From Acidimicrobiales bacterium (GTDB lineage Bacteria; Actinomycetota; Acidimicrobiia; Acidimicrobiales; Palsa-688), in contig DATLUM010000137.1 in the NCBI GenBank assembly GCA_035533095.1, positions 1-64,000 on the forward strand: a stretch of DNA of 64,000 nt. Direction: 5' to 3'. A model generated the notes under the pieces. That model ran no database searches. It was not told the origin of the DNA and saw only the letters and a program-made list of their open reading frames with translations. How positions within the stretch are numbered: position 1 is the stretch's first letter; each line of letters starts with the position of its first letter. Of this stretch, positions 40,826-49,781 are shown piece after piece. Made by a program: the position numbers and the translations under genes.

Positions 40826-40906
40826 CGAACCTCCTCCGTCCATTCTGGAACGCCGCAAGCTACCCGGGCAGCGCTGACAGGCGCCGCACGACGGTACCTT
40901 TGTCGC

Positions 40907-41890
40907 ATGGTCTTCCCGGCTTCCCGGATGCGCAGGTTGCGCCGCACCCCCGCCTTGCGCGACCTGGTCGCCGAGACGTCGCTCAGCCCCTCGGACCTCA
41001 TCGCGCCGATGTTCGTAAGGGAGGGGATCGAGGAGCCACAGCCCATAGCGTCGTTGCCGGGGGTGGTCCAGCACACGGTGGAGTCGCTCGTGAAGGATGT
41101 CCACCGCGTCTCGTCCCTCGGGGTCCCTGCGGTGGTCCTGTTCGGGGTTCCGAGCCGCAAGGACGCGGTCGGCTCGGGCGCATCGGACCCTGACGGCATC
41201 GCGCAGGTGGCCCTGCGCCGACTCGCCGAGGAATTCGGCGAGTCGGTGGTCCTCATGGCCGACCTCTGCCTCGACGAGTACACGGACCACGGCCACTGCG
41301 GGATCCTCGATTCCTCCGGCGGCGTCGACAACGACCGGACCCTTGACCGCTACGGCCAGGTCGCCCTCGCTCAAGCCGACGCCGGCGCGCACGTGGTCGC
41401 GCCCTCGGGGATGATGGACGGGCAGGTCGGTGCGATCCGCGCCGCGCTGGACGGGGGAGGGTTCACGGACGTCGCGGTGATGTCCTACGCGGCGAAGTAC
41501 GCCTCCGCGCTCTACGGCCCGTTCCGCGACGCGGTCGACGTCACCATCCAATGCGGCGGCGACCGCAAGGGGTACCAGCAGGACAACCGCAACGCGCGCG
41601 AGGCGCTCCGCGAGGTCGCGCTCGACGTCGACGAGGGCGCCGATATCGTCATGGTGAAACCGGCGCTCGCCTACCTCGACGTCATCGCCGCGGTCCGCTC
41701 GCGCGTAGACGTCCCGCTCGCCGCGTACCACGTCAGCGGCGAGTACTCGATGATCAAGGCCGCGGCGGAGCGGGGCTGGATCGACGGGCCGGCGGTAGCG
41801 CTCGAGCACACCGTCGCGATCAAGCGCGCCGGGGCCGACCTGATACTCACCTACCTGGCCGCTGAGGTGGCCGAGCTTCTCAATGCGTGA
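40907..41890 (+). CDS. hemB: Delta-aminolevulinic acid dehydratase (porphobilinogen synthase)
   Basis: This 327-residue enzyme condenses two aminolevulinates to porphobilinogen. Catalytic lysines lie in VMSYAAKYASALYGPFRDA near residue 197 and DIVMVKPALAYLD near 251. The metal segment reads ADLCLDEYTDHGHCGILD near 120: the first and third Cys of the zinc site of the E. coli enzyme are kept but the second is Asp. AYHVSGEYSMIKAA near 267 is conserved. ATG at 40907. Overlaps the hemL start by eight bases. Confidence 0.95.
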   Translation: MVFPASRMRRLRRTPALRDLVAETSLSPSDLIAPMFVREGIEEPQPIASLPGVVQHTVESLVKDVHRVSSLGVPAVVLFGVPSRKDAVGSGASDPDGIAQVALRRLAEEFGESVVLMADLCLDEYTDHGHCGILDSSGGVDNDRTLDRYGQVALAQADAGAHVVAPSGMMDGQVGAIRAALDGGGFTDVAVMSYAAKYASALYGPFRDAVDVTIQCGGDRKGYQQDNRNAREALREVALDVDEGADIVMVKPALAYLDVIAAVRSRVDVPLAAYHVSGEYSMIKAAAERGWIDGPAVALEHTVAIKRAGADLILTYLAAEVAELLNA

Positions 41891-43148
41891 TCGCGAGGCG
41901 ACCAACGAGGCCCTTTTCGAGCGCGCCCAGAAGGTGATCCCGGGCGGGGTGAACTCGCCGGTCCGCGCCTTCAAATCCGTCGGAGGCGTCCCGTACTTCG
42001 TGGAGCGGGCGGAGGGCGCGTACGTGTGGGATGTCGAGGGGACCCGCTACCTCGACTACGTCCAGTCCTATGGGGCGTCGATACTCGGGCACGCACACCC
42101 CAAGGTGGTCGAAGCCGTCCGGGCCGCCGCCGGCGACGGAACGTCCTACGGGGCGCCGACGGAGCGAGAGGTGCTCCTGGCCGAGGAGATCTGCTCCCGG
42201 GTCGCCGGCTGCGACAAGGTCCGCCTGGTGTCCAGCGGCACGGAGGCGTCGATGTCTGCGGTGCGCCTGGCGCGCGGCGCCACCGGCCGCGACAGGGTCG
42301 TGCTCTTCGCCGGCTGCTACCACGGTCACAGCGACGGGCTCCTTGCCGGCGGCGGGAGCGGGGTCGCGACGCTCGGGCTTCCGGCGTCCGCCGGCGTCAC
42401 GAAGGCGGCAGTCGCGGACACAGTCGTCGCTCCGTACAACGTCGTCCCCGAGATCGGCGACGACGTGGCTTGCGTCATCGTCGAGCCGGTCGCGGCGAAC
42501 ATGGGTCTGGTACCACCGGCGCCCGGGTTCCTCGCCGGGTTGCGCGAAGCATGCGACCGCGCGGGAGCGCTCCTGGTATTCGACGAGGTGATAACGGGTT
42601 TTCGCGTCGCGTACGGCGGCGCCGCTGAGGTATTCGGCGTGACACCGGACCTGTGGTGCTTCGGAAAGGTGATCGGGGGTGGCCTTCCGCTTGCAGCCTT
42701 CGGCGGTCGCCGCGACGTGATGGACGAGCTGGCCCCGGCCGGAGCCGTCTACCAGGCCGGGACGTTGTCGGGGAATCCGCTGGCGACCGCTGCTGGTCTT
42801 GCGGTGCTCGCCGAGCTGGATCGGTCTGCATACGGCGAACTTTCCGCACGGGTCGGGCGCCTGGCCGCGGGGCTGGCCGACGCCATGGGTCCAGGCGTGC
42901 AGGTGCCAGTGGCCGGCCCGTTGTTGGGCGTGTTCTTCGCCGATCAGCCGGTCACGGACTACGAAGGTTCCAAGGCCTCCGCGGGGACCGGCCGCTACCC
43001 CCCGCTCATGCACGGCTTGCTCGAACGCGGAGTGGCGATCGCCCCGGGCGCCTACGAGGTCTTTTTCCCGAGCCTCGCGCACAGCGACGCGGACCTCGAG
43101 CGCACCGTCGAGGCGTTCGGAGAAGTCGCCGGGGGTGAACCTATTTAG
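41883..43148 (+). CDS. hemL: Glutamate-1-semialdehyde 2,1-aminomutase
   Basis: This 421-residue PLP enzyme turns glutamate-1-semialdehyde into 5-aminolevulinate. It shows VIPGGVNSPVRAFKSVGG near residue 18, SSGTEASMSAVRLARGATGR near 118, FAGCYHGHSDGLL near 142, the PLP Asp in LLVFDEVITGFRVAYGG near 230, and the Schiff-base Lys in CFGKVIGGGLPLAAFGG near 261. Length is normal. ATG at 41883 lies inside the hemB end. It converges on the geranylgeranyl reductase gene with a four-base tail overlap and closes the heme operon. Confidence 0.96.
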   Translation: MRDREATNEALFERAQKVIPGGVNSPVRAFKSVGGVPYFVERAEGAYVWDVEGTRYLDYVQSYGASILGHAHPKVVEAVRAAAGDGTSYGAPTEREVLLAEEICSRVAGCDKVRLVSSGTEASMSAVRLARGATGRDRVVLFAGCYHGHSDGLLAGGGSGVATLGLPASAGVTKAAVADTVVAPYNVVPEIGDDVACVIVEPVAANMGLVPPAPGFLAGLREACDRAGALLVFDEVITGFRVAYGGAAEVFGVTPDLWCFGKVIGGGLPLAAFGGRRDVMDELAPAGAVYQAGTLSGNPLATAAGLAVLAELDRSAYGELSARVGRLAAGLADAMGPGVQVPVAGPLLGVFFADQPVTDYEGSKASAGTGRYPPLMHGLLERGVAIAPGAYEVFFPSLAHSDADLERTVEAFGEVAGGEPI

Positions 43149-44434
43149 GCGGCTTCGGGGACGAGCCTGGCGAGCGCCGCCAGCGCCCTGTACGCCGCCT
43201 CGGCCGGGCCGATCTCGTCCGGGCGGAGGATGTTCGCCATGATCCGCAGCACCCACTCCATCAGGGAGCGGCTGCGCATGCCGGTGGTGACGAGGGTGCG
43301 CATGATCTCCGGTCGCCCGATCACCTTCACGAACGCCCGCGCCACCTTGTAATAGAGCGCGTAAGTCTCCTGCAGGCGCTTCTCGTAGGTCTGGAGCGCC
43401 ATCCCGTCGCCGGTACTGAGCGCGAGGTTGACAGCGTCCGCCGCCATGCGGCCGGACTCGTACGCATAGGCGATCCCTTCGCCGTTGAACGGGTTGATCG
43501 TCCCGCCCGCGTCGCCCACGACCAGCCAGGTCGGGCCGGCGTGAGGCCCGACGGACATCCCCATGGGCAGGCGACCCCCGGTCGGTGGCCCGCAGGCCGT
43601 CTCGGGGCGGATGTCCCACGACGGCGGGGCGTACTCGGAGAAGCTCTGCAGCAGGTGCGTCGTGTTGACTGCCTTCCACTGGTTGAAGGTCGACAGCAGA
43701 CCGATCCCGACGTTGATCCTCCCGTCGCCGACCGGGAATATCCACCCGTAGCCGGGAAGCACGTTGCCGCCCTTGTCCCGTATGTCGAGCCAGCTGTCGA
43801 TCCACGGCTCGTCGTGGCGCGGCGAGGTCCAGTACCCGCGGATCGCCATGCCCAGCGGGTAGGCGCGGTTGCGGCTCGTGCCGAGGATGCGCCCGAAGCG
43901 CGAGTTGGCACCGTCGGCGACGACCACGTAGCGGGCACGGACGGCTACGCCGGTGGGGGACCGCCTGTCACCCTCGGGCTTGATCTTCACGTCGGCTCCC
44001 CGCACCAGGCCGCCCTCGACGATGGGCGCGGTCGCCTCGGACCCGTCCCACACGGTCGCGCCTGCCTTCGCCGCGCGTTCGGCGACGAGGGCATCGAGGT
44101 CCTTGCGGGTGATCACGTACCCGTAGCCGGGCAGGGTGGGATGGCCCGGCCAGGTCAACTCGAGGGTTCGCCCGAAGCCGTGGGAGCGAAGGCCGCTGTA
44201 GCGGTGCCCGGCGCCAGCCAGCTCGTCGCCCAGGCCCATGTCTTCCAGCTGCTTCACGGACCGCGGGGTCAGGCCGTCCCCGCAGGTCTTCTCGCGGGGG
44301 TAGGTCTTGCGCTCCACCATGACGACGTCATGGCCTGCCGAGGCGAGCCAGTACGCGCACGCGGACCCCGACGGCCCGCCGCCTACCACCAAGACGTCAC
44401 AGTGGCGCGTCTGGGCGGGAGCGGCGCTATCCAT
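43145..44434 (-). CDS. Geranylgeranyl reductase-family FAD oxidoreductase, probable menaquinone reductase (MenJ-like)
   Basis: This 429-residue flavoprotein has [20 protein letters not shown] (FAD Rossmann) near residue 12, [19 protein letters not shown] near 44, and [20 protein letters not shown] near 309 (FAD ribityl binding). The family saturates isoprenoid double bonds. In actinobacteria homologues beside complex I reduce one isoprene unit of menaquinone, so that role is likely here. A hydrophobic C-terminal region suggests membrane association. Divergent from nuoA with 133 bases between. Confidence 0.88.
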   Translation of the reverse strand: MDSAAPAQTRHCDVLVVGGGPSGSACAYWLASAGHDVVMVERKTYPREKTCGDGLTPRSVKQLEDMGLGDELAGAGHRYSGLRSHGFGRTLELTWPGHPTLPGYGYVITRKDLDALVAERAAKAGATVWDGSEATAPIVEGGLVRGADVKIKPEGDRRSPTGVAVRARYVVVADGANSRFGRILGTSRNRAYPLGMAIRGYWTSPRHDEPWIDSWLDIRDKGGNVLPGYGWIFPVGDGRINVGIGLLSTFNQWKAVNTTHLLQSFSEYAPPSWDIRPETACGPPTGGRLPMGMSVGPHAGPTWLVVGDAGGTINPFNGEGIAYAYESGRMAADAVNLALSTGDGMALQTYEKRLQETYALYYKVARAFVKVIGRPEIMRTLVTTGMRSRSLMEWVLRIMANILRPDEIGPAEAAYRALAALARLVPEAA

Positions 44435-44567
44435 GGAAGCAATTTAGAGGACCGGAGGGTCGCCGCCGGCGGCCGGCATGGCGGACGGGGCCGCCGGGGC
44501 CTGCCGGCGCCGCCCGGCTAGCCGGAATGGACCGGCCCAGAGGGGCCAGCACTAACATCGGCCGCCG

Positions 44568-45098
44568 ATGGACCAGTACCTCCCGATCGTATTGATGCTG
44601 GCCCTGACCGCCCTCTTCGCGGGCGCGTCGGTGGCGGGGTCGAGGCTGCTCGGTCCGAAGCGTCCGACCGCCGCGAAAGAAGGGCCGTACGAGTCCGGGA
44701 TCGTCCCGCACTACCAGCCGGCCGCCCGCTTTCCTGTGCGGTTCTACCTGGTGGCGATGATCTTCATCATCTTCGACATCGAGGTGATCTTCCTCTATCC
44801 CTGGGCCGTCATGTACCACCAGCTCGGCACGTTCGGGCTCGCCGAGATGGCGGCCTTCGCGGTGGTCGTATTCATCGCTTTCGCCTACCTCGTGTCCAAC
44901 GGCGCGCTCGACTGGGGCCCGAGAGCGCGCAGGGGTGGCAAGGCCCCGGTCGACCTCGTACGCAGCCCCACGGCAACGGTGCGCCGGGTCCCGCGCCCCA
45001 GCGAGTTGTACCGCGGTGCTGCGCCGCGACCGCTCGACCCCGGCTCCGAGAGAGCGCCGGCCGGCCAGCCTCAACCCGAACACGTCGAGAGCGCGTAG
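44568..45098 (+). CDS. nuoA: NADH-quinone oxidoreductase subunit A
   Basis: This 176-residue membrane subunit of complex I has three helices and the conserved [20 protein letters not shown] near residue 42 and [15 protein letters not shown] near 68. NuoA is usually about 120 residues; here an additional 50-residue hydrophilic Arg/Pro-rich tail follows. First gene of the nuo operon. A start codon of a 43-codon ORF follows the stop directly. Confidence 0.95.
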   Translation: MDQYLPIVLMLALTALFAGASVAGSRLLGPKRPTAAKEGPYESGIVPHYQPAARFPVRFYLVAMIFIIFDIEVIFLYPWAVMYHQLGTFGLAEMAAFAVVVFIAFAYLVSNGALDWGPRARRGGKAPVDLVRSPTATVRRVPRPSELYRGAAPRPLDPGSERAPAGQPQPEHVESA

Positions 45099-45230
45099 GT
45101 GCTCCCGAACCTGGTGCAGGTCGGTTGGCAGCAGCTGGGCGCGCCGTTCTACGGTGCGGTACGGGCCTTCGATCCCACACGAGAACGCCAGCAACGCGAG
45201 GAGCGCAAGGAGGCGGTACATGGGCCTTGA
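45099..45230 (+). CDS. Candidate small protein between nuoA and nuoB
   Basis: A GTG immediately after the nuoA stop opens a 43-codon frame that ends inside the first codons of nuoB. It reads [20 protein letters not shown], then [18 protein letters not shown], giving a hydrophobic first half and a strongly charged second half. Reading it would carry ribosomes across the gap into nuoB. It is too short for certainty: it could be a leader ORF, a real small subunit or chance. The nuoB ribosome binding site AAGGAGG lies inside it. Confidence 0.35.
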   Translation: MLPNLVQVGWQQLGAPFYGAVRAFDPTRERQQREERKEAVHGP

Positions 45231-45753
45231 GGATCTCCAGCACAACTTCCTGACCGGCACGCTCGAGGGTTTCGTCAAGTGGGCGCGCGCCTCGAGCTCC
45301 TGGGGCGCCAACTTCGGGCTCGCTTGCTGCGCGATAGAGATGATGGCGACGGGCGCCGCGAACTTCGATCTCGCCCGCTTCGGCATGGAGGTGTTCCGAG
45401 CGTCGCCGCGCCAGGCCGACGTCATGATCGTCGCTGGGCGGGTCAGCCAGAAGATGGCGCCTGTGCTCCGTCAGGTCTACGACCAGATGATGGAGCCGAA
45501 GTGGGTCATCTCCATGGGGGTGTGCGCGAGCACCGGTGGCATGTTCAACAACTACGCCATCGTCCAGGGCGTCGACCAGATCGTCCCGGTAGACGTGTAT
45601 GCGCCCGGCTGCCCCCCGGGACCCGAGACGCTCATCCACTCCATCCTGACCCTGCACCAGAAGATCCGGACCGGCGAGATCACCCGCCGCATATCGCCCT
45701 CCGGTGCACGCGAAGGCGCAGGGATCCAACTCGCTGCACCAAGGTCGGCGTAA
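45220..45753 (+). CDS. nuoB: NADH-quinone oxidoreductase subunit B
   Basis: This 177-residue subunit binds cluster N2, the last iron-sulfur centre before quinone. Ligand Cys residues are visible at C36-C37 ([10 protein letters not shown]), C102 (MGVCASTGG) and C131 (APGCPPGPE). Family sequence runs [20 protein letters not shown] and [23 protein letters not shown] at 45220 has AAGGAGG eight bases upstream; the longer upstream frame is not coding. Ends nine bases before nuoC. Confidence 0.97.
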   Translation: MGLEDLQHNFLTGTLEGFVKWARASSSWGANFGLACCAIEMMATGAANFDLARFGMEVFRASPRQADVMIVAGRVSQKMAPVLRQVYDQMMEPKWVISMGVCASTGGMFNNYAIVQGVDQIVPVDVYAPGCPPGPETLIHSILTLHQKIRTGEITRRISPSGAREGAGIQLAAPRSA

Positions 45754-45762
45754 GCGACACCC

Positions 45763-46290
45763 ATGAGCGAGCAGACTCCACCCGTCGAGGAGATGACCGA
45801 TACCGCGCCGCCCTCACAGCCGGCGACCCTGCACGGGTGCCCGACTGAAACATTCTTCGGAGCGGAAGTCGTGCACTGCAACCGCGACTCCTACGTCGAG
45901 CTGTGCAAGGCCTTGAAGGCCGATGGGTACGCGATGCCGGTAGGGGTGACGGGCGTCGACTACCTCACCCATCCCGGTCGGTCGTTGCCTGAGAGCGTCA
46001 AGGCGGAGCGGTTCGAGGTAGTCGTCGAGCTCCTCTCCCTCAGGCAACGCAAGCGGATCCGGGTCCGCTGCCAGGTGCCGGGTGACGACCCCCACGTGCC
46101 GACGTTGTTCGACGTTTGGCCCGGCGTCGAGGCACACGAGCGCGAGACCTACGACATGTTCGGGATCCGCTTCGACGGCCATCCGGACCCCTCGCGAATC
46201 CTGATGCCGGAGGACTGGGAAGGTCACCCGCTGCGAAAGGACTACGACGTGGGGCACGTCCCGGTCCAGTTCAAGGAGTCCCCCAAGTGA
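45763..46290 (+). CDS. nuoC: NADH-quinone oxidoreductase subunit C
   Basis: This 175-residue peripheral subunit carries the 30-kDa family signature HERETYDMFGIRFDGHPD near residue 124 and MPEDWEGHPLRKDYDVGHVP near 146. An N-terminal extension of about 25 residues precedes the conserved part. It overlaps the nuoD GTG start by four bases (GTGA). It docks NuoD to the membrane arm. Confidence 0.95.
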   Translation: MSEQTPPVEEMTDTAPPSQPATLHGCPTETFFGAEVVHCNRDSYVELCKALKADGYAMPVGVTGVDYLTHPGRSLPESVKAERFEVVVELLSLRQRKRIRVRCQVPGDDPHVPTLFDVWPGVEAHERETYDMFGIRFDGHPDPSRILMPEDWEGHPLRKDYDVGHVPVQFKESPK

Positions 46291-47696
46291 GCGACACGCC
46301 GACCAATCCCGCTCGGCGCACGAGCCTCCTGGACAAGATCCTCGGCCGGGTCCAACCGGGCGGGGAGGAGATGGCCGGGCTGCTCGAGATCAAGACCGAC
46401 GAGGGTGACCAGGAGATGGCGCCCCGCCAGCGCACGAGCGCGCGCGAGATGTGGATCGAGTCGGGCACCACGGTGCGCACGGGTGAGGGACCGCGACTCG
46501 ACCGGATGGACCTCGACGTAGAGGCGCCCGAGGACGAGACCATGATCCTCAACCTTGGCCCGTCGCATCCGTCTACCCACGGGGTGCTGCGCGTCATGGT
46601 CGAACTGGACGGGGAAACGGTGCTGAGGTCGAAGCCCGTCGTGGGCTACCTGCACACCGGGATGGAGAAGACCGGCGAGGAGCTGATGTACCACCAGGGG
46701 TCCACGAACGTGACCCGCATGGATTACCTGTCGCCGTTCTTCAACGAGCTGACCTTTTCCCTCAGCGTCGAGCGGCTCCTCGGGGTCGAGATACCGCCCC
46801 GCGCAACCTGGATCCGCATGCTCATGTCGGAGCTCAACCGGATCAGCTCCCACTTCTTGTGGCTCGCAACCAACAGCGCCGACATCGGCGCCATCAACAT
46901 GCTCGTGTACGGATGGCGTGACCGCGAGATGGTGCTGTCTTTCTTCGAAAAAGTGACCGGCTTGCGGATGAACCACAACTACATCCGTCCGGGCGGGGTG
47001 GCAGCGGACCTCCCGGATGGGTGGCGCGACGACGTCCTGGCACTGTGCGAGGCCATCCCGCGCCGCATGGACGAGTACGACAACCTGCTCACCGGCCAGC
47101 CGATCCTCCAGAGGCGCCTGCAGGGGGTCGGCCCGGTCGACGCCGATACCGCCATCGCCCTCGGGCTCACCGGACCGCTGCTGCGATCCACGGGAGTGGC
47201 ATGGGACCTCCGGCGAGACATGCCCTACCTCGCCTACGACGACGTCGACTTCGACGTGATCGTCGGAACCAACGGCGACTGCTGGGACCGCTACGCCATC
47301 CGCTTCAACGAGATCCGCGAGTCAGTGCGGATCATTCGTCAGATCGCCGACATGATGCCCAGCGGGGACTTCCGCGTGCAGGACAAGAAGGTGACGCCGC
47401 CCCCGCGCAACCGCATCGACGAGTCGATGGAGGCGTTGATCCATCATTTCAAGCTATACACCGAGGGTTTCCGGGTACCCGCCGGCGAGGCGTACGTCCC
47501 CGTCGAGAGCCCGCGCGGCGAGAGCGGGTGCTTCATCGTCTCCGACGGGACGTCCCGCCCCTACCGGCTGCACATGCGCGCCGCCAGCTTCGCCAACCTG
47601 CAGGCGCTTCCGCACCTTGCGCGAGGCTCGCTAATCGCCGACACGATCGCGATCGTCTCGACGATCGATCCCGTCCTGGGTGACGTCGACCGGTGA
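46287..47696 (+). CDS. nuoD: NADH-quinone oxidoreductase subunit D
   Basis: This 469-residue 49-kDa-type subunit lines the quinone pocket. Conserved sequence begins with MILNLGPSHPSTHGVLRVMV near residue 84, then GYLHTGMEKTGEELMYHQGS (quinone-site His), MDYLSPFFNELTFSLSVERL, and ESPRGESGCFIVSDGTSRPY near 410. An extra 80 residues at the N-terminus are charged and not conserved. GTG start overlaps nuoC. A 106-base gap separates it from nuoE. Confidence 0.96.
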   Translation: MSDTPTNPARRTSLLDKILGRVQPGGEEMAGLLEIKTDEGDQEMAPRQRTSAREMWIESGTTVRTGEGPRLDRMDLDVEAPEDETMILNLGPSHPSTHGVLRVMVELDGETVLRSKPVVGYLHTGMEKTGEELMYHQGSTNVTRMDYLSPFFNELTFSLSVERLLGVEIPPRATWIRMLMSELNRISSHFLWLATNSADIGAINMLVYGWRDREMVLSFFEKVTGLRMNHNYIRPGGVAADLPDGWRDDVLALCEAIPRRMDEYDNLLTGQPILQRRLQGVGPVDADTAIALGLTGPLLRSTGVAWDLRRDMPYLAYDDVDFDVIVGTNGDCWDRYAIRFNEIRESVRIIRQIADMMPSGDFRVQDKKVTPPPRNRIDESMEALIHHFKLYTEGFRVPAGEAYVPVESPRGESGCFIVSDGTSRPYRLHMRAASFANLQALPHLARGSLIADTIAIVSTIDPVLGDVDR

Positions 47697-47802
47697 TGGT
47701 CTCGCGGCGCCGCCCGGGTTGGACGGGTCGGTTTGCGAAGCCAACTCAAGACTCACTTCACGCGGGTTTTGCGGCAGCTTCGCCGATGGGCAAGGATCGG
47801 GC

Positions 47803-48447
47803 GTGGCCCGCCTGACGCCCGACAACGAGCAACGCGCGCGCGACCTGATCGCCCTCTACCCGTACGCGCGCTCGGCTCTCATCCCGATCCTGCACGTGCT
47901 GCAGGAGCAGGACGGGTACCTGTCGGAAGATGGGATGGAGCAAGTCGGCGAGATGCTCGGCCTCACTGCCGCCGAGGTACGCGGCACCGCCACCTTCTAC
48001 GACATGTTCCACTTCGAACCGGTCGGCAAGTACCTCGTAGCGGTCTGCACCAACATCGCGTGCATGCTCCAGGGGGCCTACCGGCTCCTGGAGTACGTGG
48101 AGGACCGTCTTGGCGTCGCGCCCGGCGGGACCACGGCGGACGGTATGTTCACCCTGGAGGACGCCGAATGCCTCGCGCTGTGCGGCAACGCTCCGTGCGT
48201 CACTGTCAACTGGCGGTTCTTCGGTGACATGGACCCGGACGGCTTCGACTCGCTGGTCGAGGACCTGCGCGCCGGGCGGCTCGACGAGGAGGTGCCGCCG
48301 CACGGGACGTTGAGCCGGGTACGCCGGGCGGCCGGCATTGGATCGGACGGTCGTGGCGCCGGTCAGCATCCGGTGCCCTTGGGCACGCGGCGCACGACGG
48401 CGGCAGTGGCGTCCATCAATGCCGGGCACCTGGAAGGGCGCCAGTGA
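47803..48447 (+). CDS. nuoE: NADH-quinone oxidoreductase subunit E
   Basis: This 214-residue subunit binds the [2Fe-2S] cluster N1a next to the NADH site. Ligands are in VAVCTNIACMLQGAYRL (C-x4-C) and DAECLALCGNAPCV (C-x3-C). The start at GTG 47803, after AAGGA, is preferred over an upstream GTG within nuoD. About 35 extra residues follow the cluster domain. Overlaps nuoF by four bases (GTGA). Confidence 0.93.
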   Translation: MARLTPDNEQRARDLIALYPYARSALIPILHVLQEQDGYLSEDGMEQVGEMLGLTAAEVRGTATFYDMFHFEPVGKYLVAVCTNIACMLQGAYRLLEYVEDRLGVAPGGTTADGMFTLEDAECLALCGNAPCVTVNWRFFGDMDPDGFDSLVEDLRAGRLDEEVPPHGTLSRVRRAAGIGSDGRGAGQHPVPLGTRRTTAAVASINAGHLEGRQ

Positions 48448-49781
48448 CGGTCACCGACGCCGCACCGATCGTCAGCCGGCGGCTGGCGACGCCGCACTCG
48501 TGGACCCTGCGGTCCTACCTGGACGACCAGGGTTACGAGGGACTGCGCGCCGCTCTCAAGATGACACCTGAGCAGGTGCACGAGCACGTGAACACGGCCA
48601 ACATCCTCGGCCGTGGGGGTGCGGGGTTCGAGGCGGGCCGCAAGTGGGGGATGCTCCGCAAGGCGCAGCCGATCTACTTGACGATCAACGGCGACGAGAG
48701 CGAGCCGGCGACCTTCAAGGACCACGCCCTCATCGAGGGAGACCCCCATCAGCTCATCGAAGGATCGCTGATCTGCGCGTACGCGATCGGCGCTGCGCAG
48801 GTGTTTCTGTACGTCCGCGGTGAGTTTCCGCTCGCGATCGAACGACTGCAGGCCGCCCTCAACGAGGCCTATGGGATGGGGGCGGTCGGCCAGAAGATCT
48901 TCGGAAGCGACTTCTCGGTGGACATCGTCGTGCACCCCGGAGCCGGCGCCTACATCTGCGGCGAGGAGACAGCGCTGCTCGAGAGCCTCGAGGGCAAGAG
49001 GGGGTACCCGAGGATCAAGCCACCGTATTTCCCCGCGGCAATGGGCCTCTACGGCGCGCCGACGATCGTCAACAACGTCGAGACGGTGTCGAACCTGCCG
49101 TGGTTGATGCTGCACGGTGGGGAGGCGTTCGCTGCGCTGGGCGAGGGTCGTTCGAAAGGGACAAAGCTGCTCGCGCTGGCGGGTCACGTGAAGCGGCCCG
49201 GCAACTACGAGCTCGAGTGGGCGAAGGCCACGTTCAGGGACCTGATCTACGACCCCCGCCTCGGCGGTGGCATCCGCGACGACAACGACCTGAAGGCGAT
49301 CATCCCGGGTGGAGTGTCTTCGCCGTGGTTGGGCGCCGATCAGGTCGACGTCTCCTTGTCCAACGAAGCGATCGCCGGAGCGGGCTCGATGGCGGGCTCC
49401 GGTTCGGTCATCCCCATGGACCACACGACGTGCATGGTGCGCGCGGCGTGGAGGATCACGCGGTTCTTCCACCGCGAGTCGTGCGGGCAGTGCACGCCAT
49501 GCCGCGAGGGCAGCGGCTGGCTCGAGAAGATCCTCGAGCGGATCGAGTCCGGCCAGGGGCGTGAATCGGATCTCGACTTGTTGATGGACGTGTGCGACAA
49601 CATCTCTCCGGGCGTCACCTGGCCGCCGGCGCAGACCACCATCTGCGTCCTCGGCCCGTCGATGCCCCCATCGATCGCTTCCGGGATCCGGAAGTTCCGC
49701 GACGAATACCTCGCCCATGTACGAGAGGGTCGCTGCCCGTTCCCCCCCGACCGCCTGCCGAGGAAGATGGCCCGTGTCTGA
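48444..49781 (+). CDS. nuoF: NADH-quinone oxidoreductase subunit F
   Basis: This 445-residue subunit binds NADH, FMN and a [4Fe-4S] cluster (N3). NADH loop: GRGGAGFEAGRKWGML near residue 57; FMN region: ICGEETALLESLEGKRGYPR near 171; cluster ligands in ESCGQCTPCREGSGW near 348 plus a later Cys in TTICVLGPS. Order and length are standard. Its end overlaps the nuoG GTG start by eight bases. Confidence 0.97.
   Translation: MTVTDAAPIVSRRLATPHSWTLRSYLDDQGYEGLRAALKMTPEQVHEHVNTANILGRGGAGFEAGRKWGMLRKAQPIYLTINGDESEPATFKDHALIEGDPHQLIEGSLICAYAIGAAQVFLYVRGEFPLAIERLQAALNEAYGMGAVGQKIFGSDFSVDIVVHPGAGAYICGEETALLESLEGKRGYPRIKPPYFPAAMGLYGAPTIVNNVETVSNLPWLMLHGGEAFAALGEGRSKGTKLLALAGHVKRPGNYELEWAKATFRDLIYDPRLGGGIRDDNDLKAIIPGGVSSPWLGADQVDVSLSNEAIAGAGSMAGSGSVIPMDHTTCMVRAAWRITRFFHRESCGQCTPCREGSGWLEKILERIESGQGRESDLDLLMDVCDNISPGVTWPPAQTTICVLGPSMPPSIASGIRKFRDEYLAHVREGRCPFPPDRLPRKMARV

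Noticed and set aside
41880-43805. 641-residue minus-strand open frame over hemL
   Set aside because: Shadow of hemL and of the reductase in other frames; no recognisable domain.
44435-44567. Rex operator before nuoA
   Set aside because: No inverted repeat resembling the Rex consensus could be found by eye in this spacer.
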